Of a stretch of 64,000 bases of DNA, positions 12,793 through 22,876 are shown in pieces. Within the stretch, counting starts at the first letter, position 1; every line of letters starts with the position of its first letter. Below the pieces are notes generated by a model that was not told the origin of the DNA, did not search any database, and worked only from the letters and a program-made list of their open reading frames with translations. Both the position numbers and the translations under genes were made by a program. This stretch comes from Salvator merianae (lineage: Eukaryota; Chordata; Lepidosauria; Squamata; Teiidae), in NCBI GenBank assembly GCA_003586115.2, contig QVOM02000112.1, positions 103,491,174 to 103,555,173 on the forward strand. Direction: 5' to 3'.

Positions 12793-13272
12793 AAGCCTTT
12801 CCACACTGGCTGCTATACTGATCCTGTGAAGACCTGGAACCCTTCTAGGCCTCTTGGTCCACACTTTGGAGTGGAACAGGAGAGGCCCCACCCCTGCTAG
12901 GCTGTTCCATTCCGCCTAGACTGGGATACTGATAGACCTGTTTTAAGAGGTCTACCAGTAGTCCAGGAGCCTGTAGAATGAAATAGCACACATGCTTCCT
13001 TGTTCCAGTTTAACAAGGGGACTCATTTTGGTAGTGCACCAAATTGCACCCTCAAATTGGGTCCCCCTGGGGCTCTGAGACCAAGAACTTTTGTTCCTGG
13101 CCACTGGATCCTTTTGAGCGGCATGGGACAGCATGGGGTCTGTCCCAGAACTGACCATCCAAGTATCGACAGTCTTGTTCCAGGACAGCTGGACTGCCCC
13201 TGCAGGGAACTGTTCCTGTAGGAACAGTTCCAGTTAAAGCAGTCCAGCTCCTGCAAATGCAGAAATGGTCTC
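12793..13272. repeat. Non-autonomous TIR element, family B-like
   Basis: Left end AAGCCTTTCCACACTGGC; right end GCAGAAATGGTCT, a weak inverted repeat of it. The interior resembles 2987-3376 (TAGACCTGTTTTAAGAGG; the block around CTCTGAGACCAAGAACTTTTG). It also contains a near-palindrome GGAACTGTTCCTGTAGGAAC at 13207-13226. The open frames crossing it in several frames are not genes. Confidence 0.45.
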
Positions 13273-13608
13273 GATCTGTAGTAATCTCTGACATCTTGCA
13301 AAACTGTGTCATGGTCTTTAAGATAGTCATTTAAAGCTAAAGGTTCAAGCCCTCAGGTATATCACAGTCCAAACTAGAGGGCGCTCTCACCATTTTAACC
13401 TTTTCAAAGAATAGCAGTGCTAGACTGTGATTAAGACATCAAAATGAAAAACGAAAGGCGAGTAGGAGAAAGAAGGAAGTGTCTGGTGAACAACAAGAAT
13501 GCTTCTCATGTCACTATGTGAGTTTCAGATCTGAAAGTGAACTTGTCTAATTTAAGGAGAGTCATAGAAAAAGTAAGACTCATGGTCCATTTATTTTTCT
13601 TTTGGCAG

Positions 13609-13714
13609 CTATCAGATCATGCTGGATTGTTGGCATGGGGATCCAATGGAAAGGCCAAGATTCTCAGAGCTGGTGGAAAGACTGGGGGACCTGCTTCAAG
13701 CTAATGTACAACAG
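13609..13714 (+). CDS. FLT1: FLT1 exon: end of kinase domain
   Basis: Coding exon of 106 bp, acceptor TTTTCTTTTGGCAG, donor GTGACC, entering in phase 2 and ending on a codon boundary. It encodes [20 protein letters not shown], then [15 protein letters not shown]. The CW and RPRF residues are the conserved helix H/I elements that close tyrosine kinase domains, and [11 protein letters not shown] is the VEGFR domain end. The donor is weaker than its neighbours (GTGACC). Read-through into the intron stays open for about 65 more codons to 13909, which would give a truncated receptor tail if intronic polyadenylation occurred; there is no evidence that it does. Confidence 0.97.
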
Positions 13715-14164
13715 GTGACCATGAAACGCGGCATACCTCCTGCTGATCCTATTCCAGAAGCAATAGCTCAGTGGCACTGTAATTGCTTTGTGTGCAAAAG
13801 ATCCCAGACTCTTCAAGATGGGCTGGAAAATAAACCTGTCTTGAGATTCCAGAGTGCTGTAGGCTACTGTAGACTACTTAATATCCAGCTAGGTAGACTA
13901 ATAGCCTAACTTTGTAATAGGAAGGAAGGAAAAGGAAGGGAGGGTAGCAGGTTCCTGTGTTTCTCTGCAGAGAAGGGTCTACCTGGTATGCTTGGTATTT
14001 GGTGAAGGGCCATAATAAAGGTCTCCAGTATGATCCCTGCCATCTCCCAGATAACACTGGGAAAGATTATAGAAAACTGTTGACAATCAGCAGACATAAT
14101 ATGTAGAGCAATATTTTGAAGTCTGCTTCCAAGCCCAGTTTAAAGTGATGGTATTAAGCTATAA
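13715..14164. other. FLT1 intron, no recognised feature
   Basis: The exon frame continues open to 13909 into the intron, with no conserved content after the donor. The rest is unique. Confidence 0.5.
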
Positions 14165-14245
14165 AGGAGAGGCTGTAGCTCAGTGATAATGAAAGCAGCC
14201 TAGAAAGCAAAGGATTGCTGGTTCAATCCCCATCCTCTCCCTGGA
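14165..14245 (+). mobile_element. tRNA-derived SINE head
   Basis: A box TAGCTCAGTGAT at 14176-14187 and B box GGTTCAATCCC at 14220-14230, spaced as in a tRNA gene. The acceptor-stem pairing is poor and the sequence runs straight into LINE tail sequence, so this is a SINE or tRNA pseudogene, not a functional tRNA. Confidence 0.7.
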
Positions 14246-14249
14246 ATAG

Positions 14250-14925
14250 GCAATATTTATTTGTTTGTTTTTATTATTTGTCTTTCTATCCCACCCCATA
14301 CCCAAAGGTCTCTGGGTGAGTTACAACAATAAAAACAAAGTATAAGATGGAGACATTAAAAACAATAATAGTACCTGAAAGAGGGGAGGGAAGGCTGTTG
14401 CTCAGCCAAAGGCCAGGATAAATAGGTGTGTCTTAACAGATTTCCTGAATTTATGAAGTGAGGGTGCCTGACACACCTCAGCGGGGAGACTATTCCATAG
14501 TCTAGAAGCTACTATTGAGAAGGCCCTATCCCAAATCCCCACCATCTTAACTACTGAAGGTGGTGGTAGAATCAGGAGGGTCTCCCCTACAGATCTTAAG
14601 GTGTGAGCAGGTTGATATGGGAGGAGGTATTCCTTTAGTTATTTGGGGCCCGAGCCATTAATGTTAACACCTTGAATTGGGCTTGATAGCAAATTAGCAT
14701 GGTTGATGGTATCAAAAGCCACTGAGAGATCCAGGAGAACCAACAGGGTCTCACTCTCCCTGTGTTTTTCCTGGAGAAGGTCATAAACCAGGGTAAGCAA
14801 GGTGGTTTCCATGCCATAACCAGGCCTGAAGCCAGATTGAAATGACTAGATAATCAACTTCCTCCAAGCATTTCTGCAGTGGAACAGCCATGGACCTCTC
14901 TAATATCGTGCCCCAAAGGGGTATG
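14250..14925 (-). mobile_element. L2-like LINE remnant, reverse orientation
   Basis: The + strand starts with an inverted L2-type tail (TATTTATTTGTTTG, then CTATCCCACCCC). Near 14701-14720 the reverse strand encodes the reverse transcriptase word AFDTINH. The same word occurs in the copy at 29445-30545. Broken by stops. Confidence 0.75.
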
Positions 14926-15109
14926 TTGGCCACTGGGCAATAATGTCCAACTACTTCTATATCTCTGCCAAGAAAACTGCATAGAAGTATCTATGTAGGC
15001 ACCCATGCAGTCAACCAGGAGTCAGCCACAACGCAATGGCACTCAAGAACAACAAAATTGATCTATAAAAGACCCACAGGGTTCAGAATCTGCATGTATC
15101 AAAGCCCAT

Positions 15110-15475
15110 CTCTCCTGTCCAGTTAGTACCAATCTTTTAAGCTTGTCTCAACCATTAGATCTTAAACTTCCAGGACCAGGGCAAAGAAAAAAGCATTTTC
15201 AGTTATGGCCCCTTCTCTCTGGAACTCATTTCCAAATGAGATCCAGGCAGCTCCCTTGCTGTTAACACTTTAAAAATCTTCAAAAACTATCTTTTTACAG
15301 GTGCCTTTGGTAACAGTTTATGGTGTGGCCATGATTAATTGCAGTCATTTTATTGTTTTGTTTATTTTATAACTGCTTATTTTATGTTGAGTTTGTTTTA
15401 TTTATAAACAGCATAGAATTGTTATGAAGTGTGCAGTTTATAAGTCTGAGAAATAAATAAGTAAATAAATAAATA
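15110..15475 (+). mobile_element. L2-like LINE 3' end with AAAT tail
   Basis: Contains an L2-type stretch reading AFSVMAPSLWNSFPNE-like around 15190-15240 and ends in an (AAATAAATAAAT)-type tail at 15451-15475. It lies opposite in orientation to the L2 piece at 14250-14925. Confidence 0.7.
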
Positions 15476-16350
15476 GGTTTAGTTTTATATGTAGAGTTTA
15501 CTTAATGACTCATCAGTGATGCTGCAGACAGAATACTGTCTAGCCCACAATCTGAGGGTTACCTGACTACATGGACATATTCATGCAGGTTTCTTGGCAG
15601 GGATATAGAAATTGTTTGCCATGCCTTCTTCCAAGGAGATGTCTGGGGTGGGACCTGTGATTCTTTGCTTTTCAGGCAGCTGCTGTCCCACTGAGCTTGA
15701 CGTTACTGAGTTAAATGGATCAAAAGTATGAGGCAGGATAAGGTTTATCAGAAGTTGCCATAGGATTCTTGACAAAATACATGTAAGAGAAAATCCTTCC
15801 CACCCCCACAATTCCATCTCCCACCACAATACGCCATTGTCCTTTTCAAACATCAGTTGATCACTACAGAAGCTGCCAGTTTAGCATTTTGGTATTGTTA
15901 TCGAGTACCTTTGAAATCATTCAGACTCATAATAATCATATGGCATGACTCTGATACATTTCATTTCAACCTGCAAGTTGAAGGCAGCGTGATTTCACAT
16001 GCCTACAGTGCTTTCTGACCTAGATCAGTCCTCTCTGAGCTGTACTAGATGGCAATGTATTATTTATTTGTTTGTTTGTTTGTTGGGGGTTATACTATAC
16101 AGTACTGTAATAATTCTAAATACATCAGCTCTAAGATTGAGGCCATTTCCAGATTTAAAAGGAATGGATGCAAGTTTTCACATCCTGGGGTTTGTGAGCA
16201 CCCTGCTGCAGCATAGAATGAAAGCCCATCCTGGAGCAGCTTTCTTCCCCACTCAGCAGATACACTAAAACAGGAAAAGACTTTGTCTGTCCAAAATGCA
16301 CTATAAAAAAAATGGTGAGCAACTCTCAAGGCTGCCAATTTCTGCTTAAT
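15476..16350. other. FLT1 intron, no recognised feature
   Basis: Unique-looking intron with a short (GTTT)n run near 16067-16083. Nothing else recognised. Confidence 0.5.
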
Positions 16351-16379
16351 TTGCAGTGTGCACCCAAAGCAGGATGCGT

Positions 16380-16575
16380 TATGTGTGCACCAGTGGTGGC
16401 CCTTTGTTTTAAGGGTGGGTGTTCAGAACCCACAGGAAGGGGGTGATCGTTGTTTGCGGGGCCTCCGGGCCGCCGTACTGTAGCAGCAATCACCCCCACA
16501 AACAGCGATTTCCCCCTTCCTGTGGGTTCTGAACACCCGCCCTTAAAGCGACGGGGTGTCACTAATGTGCACTGT
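16380..16575. repeat. Foldback (long palindrome) element
   Basis: Arms of roughly 60-75 bp at about 16385-16460 and 16488-16570 are inverted repeats. Both contain GTTCAGAACCCACAGGAAGG or its complement and TTTAAGGG/CCCTTAAA, separated by a GC-rich loop of about 27 bp. It would form one strong hairpin. Open frames here come from the symmetry. Confidence 0.85.
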
Positions 16576-16966
16576 GCTAGCCGTGGTTATGTATGAACCA
16601 TGAAGAAATCAACATTTAGGCTGTGATCATATGCAGTTAAAAAGAAAAAGCATCTCTGAGGCATCTCAGAGACAGCTTAATGGTGATTCATAAGTGGGGT
16701 CATTCACATGCCAGTCTACCCTCCCCATCTCATGAACTAGAAAAGGTGGATTAGAGATATGATGAGAACAGGAGGGCCACATGCTACCATCTTGAAAGTG
16801 CTTCTGAACCACTTCTCTTGCTATACATGAACACAGCCTTAGATCAAATTCTAATGAATTGGGATGAAAATGAGCAATTTTGAAATACCTATTTCATGCA
16901 CGATATATAGGTGTCTTATTTTAGTCAAAACTATTTCTTTATCTTTCATAACTTTATGTTTTTATA

Positions 16967-16985
16967 TGTGTGTGTGTGTGCATAG
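16967..16985 (+). promoter_or_regulatory. FLT1: (TG)7 splice acceptor of FLT1 exon
   Basis: Directly before the exon at 16986 the usual pyrimidine tract is replaced by TG repeats: (TG)7, then CATAG. The intron has T-rich sequence only further upstream (about 16931-16965). UG-rich acceptors are known elsewhere (CFTR exon 9) to be length-sensitive and bound by TDP-43/CELF proteins. That this acceptor behaves so is inference. Confidence 0.8.
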
Positions 16986-17140
16986 GATGGCAAAGACTAC
17001 ATCCCCCTGAATACTATCTTATCAATGGATGTTGAATTTGATCCTTCCTCTCCAACTTCATCTCCAACATCTGTTAATCTTTCTCAGAAGGGACATGATT
17101 CAGTACCAGTCTTGAATTCTGGAAGCACTGAAAATGCTGG
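16986..17140 (+). CDS. FLT1: FLT1 exon: proximal cytoplasmic tail
   Basis: Coding exon of 155 bp, donor GTAAGA, phase 0 in and phase 2 out. It starts DGKDYIPLNTIL; the Tyr corresponds to human Y1169, the PLC-gamma docking site. The following stretch is Ser/Thr/Pro-rich (PSSPTSSPTSV) and diverges from mammalian FLT1 before ending NSGSTENA. The tail recruits SH2 proteins after autophosphorylation. No frame break is seen. The acceptor is unusual, as noted for 16967-16985. Divergence of this segment is expected because the tail between tyrosines is poorly conserved among VEGF receptors. Confidence 0.93.
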
Positions 17141-17485
17141 GTAAGAAGCAGGAGAAAATGATGGAATCGTATGCATAGATGCATAGCCATATAGATAAAT
17201 AGGAGTTCCATTTGGTCTTGGAGGCATGGTTGAGTGCAGCAGCTTGTTTCCTTCAGTAGCCAATCAGATCTCTACAGGACGTTCCAAGGTATGCTCCTTC
17301 AAAAACTAGAATAAAGTCAATCTGCTTAAAACAGTCAATAACCAGTTCATGATTTTGGCCAGTCCACTTGTAGTGCCATCTATGGGTGCCTCCAGATGGC
17401 AAGAGCCAATTGTGGGATCTAAATAAGATCCTGCAATTGCTTCTTGCCATTCCTGCCAGATAGAAGAGGCAATTGCAGGCTTTTA

Positions 17486-17642
17486 CCTTTGTCTGCTGCC
17501 CCTTTTGTTATCATTGCTCTTGGAAATACCTGGAAGCCAACCAAATATCTGCTCATTTCTCTTTGTTTTTTATTTTCATGAGCTTGGCTGGCTTCCGGGT
17601 ATTTGAAAGAGCAATGATAATGAAAGAAGCTGGCAGACAAAG
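17486..17642. repeat. Foldback inverted repeat
   Basis: Left arm about 17486-17542 (CTTTGTCTGC, ATCATTGCTCTT, AAATACCTGGAAGCCA) and right arm about 17582-17642 carrying the complements (TGGCTTCCGGGTATTT, AGAGCAATGAT, GCAGACAAAG), with a loop of about 40 bp. A second small palindrome is at 17400-17446. Likely a decayed foldback DNA transposon. Confidence 0.75.
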
Positions 17643-18074
17643 TGATCACTGTTATTGGAAACCCAACATTGTTGCTAAATTTCCCATAACAGCAATATCC
17701 TCAATATCCTGGGACTATATTGGGAATGACTAGAAATAGATTAAATACATAAATGTAGTCTGAGGAAATCAAAGGGAGACTTCTAATTGATGCTTGGCTT
17801 CTCACCTACCATGCTTGCAATCTTCATCTATCAGTAGTGTTACTGTATACACAGTATACTTTTGTTTTTTTAAAATTTCTGTTGCCAAATTGCTCATCTT
17901 GCATTTCATCAACTAAATTTAGTCCAATTTTTGTTTATGCATTTTGATTTCATTCAAACAGAGTAGGTGAGACTCTTCTGAACTGAGGAGGGAACCTCAC
18001 ACCAAACATGTGATGACCCTAGGTAGTCCACTGGGATTTTGTGGGCCTCAAAACAAATGAGATGGGAACTTGTT

Positions 18075-18480
18075 CTTCTTAAAGAAATTGCACTGGTTGC
18101 CAATTTGTCTTGCCCAATTCAAGGTACTAACTCCGATTTCTAATGTCCTAAATAATTTGGACCCTGTGACTTGGTTGTTTCGGGTTTAAATATTAAGAGT
18201 ACTATTGCCTAATTCAAGGTATTAACATTAACATATAAGGTCCTAAATAGCTTGGGCCCCAAATATCTAAAGGAACATGTTCTCCCACATAGACCTACAT
18301 GTGCCCTTTGACTTGCTGGTAAGGCCTTTGTGGCTGTACCACCCGCTTCAGACGGGTGGGAGGGTATTCTCGGTATTAGCCCCCCACAGTGTGAAACAGC
18401 CTCCCCTGTGAGGTGCACCAGGTATCCTCATTGTATGTATTTAGACATCTGGTGAAGGCGTACCCTTTCATCCTGGCCTT
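18075..18480 (+). mobile_element. L2-like LINE 3' remnant
   Basis: Two diverged copies of the L2 C-terminal segment: CCCAATTCAAGGTACTAA at 18114 and CCTAATTCAAGGTATTAA at 18208, followed by LGPKYLKE-like sequence. Stops throughout. The internal repetition suggests a partial duplication or two insertions. Confidence 0.65.
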
Positions 18481-18489
18481 GGGCTGAGA

Positions 18490-19880
18490 GAATTTAACAA
18501 AGGCTTATATTCTCCAAAGTTTAATGTATTATTTTCCAAACAAAAAATATGTCTCATAAAATTACAAACCCTTTTATGAAGTTTACATTAAAAGTTTGGA
18601 ATAAATGGAGGGAAAAAATCTTTTCTTATCCCTTGCTGAAGATGCCACAGAACCATATTGATGGAAACAACTGGAAAACTCCCATTTGGTTAAATGATTC
18701 AGAATTTAATCGAATTCCCGAAAGCAAGCTGTGAGAAATACTACAACCACTTTACAAATATTGGCTAATCACTCTTAGCTTTAAGAGCAATTACAGCCCA
18801 CAAATTTAAGGCTGTGGTCACACCTTACCCTTTATCCGAATGGAGTCTGTCCTCTGTCCACAGCGATCAGATATGAAAGTCCATTTCCGGATTTTTTACA
18901 GACTTTCCTTTCCCAATTGGGATTATCTGGCCTGTGGATTATCCCAGCAATGAGTCTGTTTCTGCTGCAAGAAATGAAGGGCTGTGGGGAAAGAGTCTTG
19001 GGGATCACTGGAGTGGCAGCAGCATTGTGGAAAGAGCAGGCCTGGGGGCAGTACACGTCTTTAGCCCCAACGCTGCCTTTGTGGCAGCATGGATGGGGAC
19101 ATTTCTGCTCCGCCCACGGATCCAAGGTGAATAGCTCTGTTCCTGTCTCCCCGTGGCCTCTGCTGCCATGGAGGGCAGCCTTGGCTCAGAACTGGAGAGG
19201 ACCACCTGAGCTGGCCTGCCCCCAGTCCAATATAGGTGTGGCCAGGCCAGAAGAAGCCGAAAACAGCTTGAGTTCCCTGTCCATCCTAAGACGGCCTATC
19301 TTGTTATGGTATGACTGCAGCCTATAGAGGATATAGTTAGAACACAAACAGATTTTGAAAAACACTTTAACGTATTTAATGCAACTTGCAGAGGTTTGAC
19401 ATCCATTATATACACAATCCTAGTCAATTTGGAATCACTAAACATGGAAAGCCTCAAACTGGTGTGGGAGATTGATTTGCAAGCATCACTAATGGGGAAG
19501 GAACCGGACAAGGTATTAACAAATAGAAGGGCATGTAATAAAAGCTCTCAGATCAAAGAACTATACTTGAAACTCCATATAGGTAGTATTATACTCCTTG
19601 CATCTTGTCAAAGTTCTACCAGATTTTTCCTCTTATTGTTGACACAGATGCAAGTCAGTTGAATCTTATATGCATATGTGGTGGACTTATGCTGTCATGC
19701 ATTCCTTCTGGACAAGCATTAGTAAGGCAGTAGAGAAAATACTCCAAACACTTGTCTGCCTCTATCCAGAATTGACTCATTATGCACCAGATCAACTTGA
19801 TGTCAGGGAACTGTTCTAAAGTGTCATTTATAGATTTGGGGCAACCCCTGCTAATCATTCTCCCAATCCTAGAGGAATCT
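18490..19880 (+). mobile_element. L1-like LINE ORF2 3' remnant, interrupted
   Basis: At 18549-18734 the frame reads NPFMKFTLKVWNKWREKI, then PIWLNDSEF; at about 19396-19520 it reads IIYTILVNLES, then WEIDLQASL. Further on, around 19670-19800, a decayed C-terminal zinc-knuckle-like region can be traced. These match the C-terminal third of vertebrate L1 ORF2. The copy is split by a DNA element at 18810-19322 and has several stops. Confidence 0.7.
18810..19322. mobile_element. TIR DNA element nested in L1
   Basis: Ends GGCTGTGGTCACACC and GGTATGACTGCAGCC are inverted repeats (12 of 15 positions). Flanks are TAA and TAT. The 513-bp insert is GC-richer than its surroundings and separates two parts of one L1 remnant. 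The overlapping open frames of up to 136 codons have no domain and are not called as genes. Confidence 0.7.
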
Positions 19881-19889
19881 CTATTTCCA

Positions 19890-21005
19890 CTTTTTCATGT
19901 ACTTACCATGTTACTGCACTGGTCTAATGTAATAGTAATTTTCCAGTTATATATTAAAGTGTTTAAGAAGTATGCATCCCAGGGGTTTGAATTTATTGTG
20001 GGTTGTGGAAGTTTGTGTTCTGAAGTAAAAAATCAGTGAAATCAATGAAAAGAAATCCAGTCATTCATATAGAAAGACATCAGTGAAAGGTTATGTCTTC
20101 AGTAGGCACGTAAAAAATGTAACTGTAGGTGCTTTACGAATGTCTTGATTCCTTTTATAAGAGGAGATATAGGAATATTTTAAATAAATAAATAATATAA
20201 ATAATTTCTGAAGAAGGCACCACAACAGAGAAAGTTCAGTTTCTTGTAACCATGAGATAAGAGTCAGTAATTGGTGGTATCTGCTGCAAGGATATCTCTA
20301 TGATCTTACAAGTCTATTACAGCGAAGGGAATCTACTGAATAACCTGGTCCCAGGTTGTTTATAGCCTTACATACCAAAGGCAGAACCTTGATTTTAATC
20401 AGTGTAACTCATTGGCATCAAGTACAATTGTGTAAGCATAAGTGTAATAGGTGCACAAGAAGACAGCCCACTCAGGAGCTAGTGCATTTTACACTAGTTC
20501 TGGAGCAAAGAGGGAAGCCAGAAAAGAACCTTAATGCGGGCCTGGCCCAGATTCCAATGAACTAGGTTTCTGGGTTCACCCCACTGCCCCCTGGCATACA
20601 AATTGGCTTGACTTCAAAAGCCAACCAATTGTAAAGCAGAAAACTCCTAGGTTTTCTCTTTCTTCTGCCAGAAACATAGCAGCAATTGTGAAGAAATGTT
20701 TCCCCGGATTAGACAGAGTCTTCGTCTCTCCAAATTAAAATGTGTGGTGTATACACACACACACACACTTTTGACATCATCACGCAGTGGCATGCAATTC
20801 TGGGCCTGCCAGAGCTTGCCCCAATCTTCGCCAGGCCTCTAGAAGAAATCTGGGATGATATTTTGTATATCACTATAAATATGTTCATACATTCAACCAT
20901 GCTCAGGTGGGAAAAATGCAAATAAAGCACAGTGCAGTTTGTTGTACCCATGTGTCTCTTTTTGAGATTGTCTCACAAACTCATCCTTCTGCTTGCTTTT
21001 TTAAG
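19890..21005. other. FLT1 intron with LINE-like debris and (AC)n
   Basis: Around 20200-20560 there is decayed sequence resembling inverted L2 3' regions (low certainty). An (AC)8 microsatellite lies at 20753-20768. Nothing coding is supported. Confidence 0.4.
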
Positions 21006-21093
21006 GAGATACATTAATGCCTTCCGAATGAAGCCATCCCAGAGGGTCAAGACCTTTGAGGAACTTTCACACAAGAACAAATCTAGGCGTGTT
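21006..21093 (+). CDS. FLT1: FLT1 exon: cytoplasmic tail, Y1213 region
   Basis: Coding exon of 88 bp, acceptor CTTGCTTTTTTAAG, donor GTAAGT, phase 2 in and ending on a codon boundary. It encodes RYINAFRMKPSQRVKTFEEL, then SHKNKSRRV. RYINAF corresponds to the human Y1213 site (RYVNAF) and VKTFEEL to the conserved IKTFEEL word. The length fits the frame between the neighbouring exons exactly. The AAG acceptor is less common than CAG but has a good pyrimidine tract. Confidence 0.93.
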
Positions 21094-22784
21094 GTAAGTC
21101 AAGAGAACATCTTGGAATGTAATCTATGTTTCCTCTTTTAGCATTAGTTTTGTGTCACTGGGCTGAAGAGAAAAATGAACAGCAGATCTGCTGTTGTCAT
21201 TTTACTTCAGGGTAATTGGCTATTGTGCAAGCAGCATGTTATTCTGATGCAATGGAAATTCGTATGGCTTCTGGACACACATTATGAGCAACTGGTTTGA
21301 AAAAAACACTGTTTATTTCTTTACAATTAACAAAATAGTTATCAACATGTTAGGTGAGAAATATGGAATAAGGTGTTTGCACGACCTCTGGAAGAGACGC
21401 CGTACACATTCACAATCAACACTGCATTTTCCTTTTTCATGGGGCAGAATCTTAGAAAGCAGCTAATTTGTCCATGCTTAATGAGGACCTTGTGCCATGT
21501 CCAATATGGATTCATTAGTTAAGCCACAAGAATCAATGGGAGAGAACCAATGGCCATGTTTCCATGCGCACAACCAAAGGTGCCAAGAAAGTGCCTCTGT
21601 AGCTGTGGCCTCACTGCTTCCTTGCTTCTCTGCTGTTGGGCTAGGCTGCACATTAGCACATCTGTCCCCATGAATGGAGGGCACCTTGGCCTCCACCTGC
21701 ATGCGCAGGAGCCCGCTGAGTCACCACAATTTGTTTCAAGGTAGGGTGTAAAGATCTGGTGCAAAGTAGTGACTTGAGAGTTGGTCCTTGAGCAGTGATG
21801 TTTAGCTGCCTTTACTGAGTGCTAGCAACTCTCCCCAGATGCTCCAGTGGGAGGAGTAATGGAGACTGGATGCTCTGGGAGCCCAGGGAAGGCATCTGGC
21901 CCATGCAATGGAGACATGGACAGTGAATAAAAATTTCAGCCCTGCTTGGCCAAAGAATACAAGCACAGTGAATGCAAAGAGTTTCAACCAAACAGAATTT
22001 ATAAACTTGACAGTTTTTCACTCTGTAGACACTGCTGTCTTTCTTGCAAATAACACAGTTATCACATCCAGACACTGCTATAAATCACCAGCTAATCCTG
22101 CCTCTTCTCCCCACCCCTGCGGCAGCATATGCAGCAAAATTACCTATCACCCTGCCTGTTCCACTGTATAGATCACAGCTGCCAAAGTACAGTACCTGCA
22201 AAGGTGCAGCTAGGATAGCATGGGCTAAAGAAAGCAAGGTGTGCCTCTGGCCCTTGAAGAATGAGATCAAACGTTGCATAGAATGCAGTAATAAATAAGT
22301 AAATACAAAGCTCAGCAGCCAGTCAGGCCCTCCCAAAGAGTCCTCTTGGGCTCCAAGACAAAAAAAAACAAGTCCAGTGCTTCTGAATCTCTAGCTCAGA
22401 GTTCCTTCCAATAAATCATATTAAGCCAAAGTTTATTCTTAGCTTACTTTTTATAGATTAACCAAAACTAACCAGTGCCTGAAGTAGTCATAACACTAAG
22501 CCACGGATCATGATTTCCTTCCTTTCTGCTGCAGGGAGGAATATTGGAACAGCCCAGAGAGATAGATGTGTTTATACTGAATCGTTAACTAAAGTTTACC
22601 ATTGCAGATGAACTGGGGCATTTTCTTTGTGCATGTATCTTTTGTTGCTTAATTTAACTTTTTTTTTTTACACGACTTGACATGATGAACTATTTGAGTT
22701 TAAAGACAAGTTAAGTGCCTTAACAGCCACAAGTGGAACTGCCCAGAAAGCATATTTGATTACTAAAACTGTGTCCTCTTCTAG
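21094..22784. other. FLT1 intron, no recognised feature
   Basis: About 1.7 kb without recognisable gene or repeat family. Overlapping open frames on both strands at 21480-22340 have no domain. Confidence 0.5.
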
Positions 22785-22876
22785 GATTACCAAGCAGACA
22801 GTGGCATGGTGCTGCCTTCAAAAGAACTGAAGCGTTTTACATGGACAGAGAGCAAACAGAAGCAAACATTCTTTGG
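22785..22876 (+). CDS. FLT1: FLT1 exon: cytoplasmic tail, Y1242 region
   Basis: Coding exon of 92 bp, acceptor GTCCTCTTCTAG, donor GTATGT, phase 0 in and phase 2 out. It encodes DYQADSGMVLPSKELKRF, then TWTESKQKQTFF. DYQADS matches the human Y1242 site (DYQGDS), and LKRFTWTES matches the conserved LKRFTWTDS word of FLT1. It joins the terminal exon in frame through a split Gly codon. Confidence 0.95.

Noticed and set aside
14165..14245. Possible tRNA gene from A and B boxes
   Set aside because: Boxes are good but stem pairing is poor and the sequence continues into repeat DNA, so it is a SINE head.
18832..19327. 136-codon + frame and overlapping - frame
   Set aside because: Inside a nested TIR element; no domain, no conserved motif, several competing frames.
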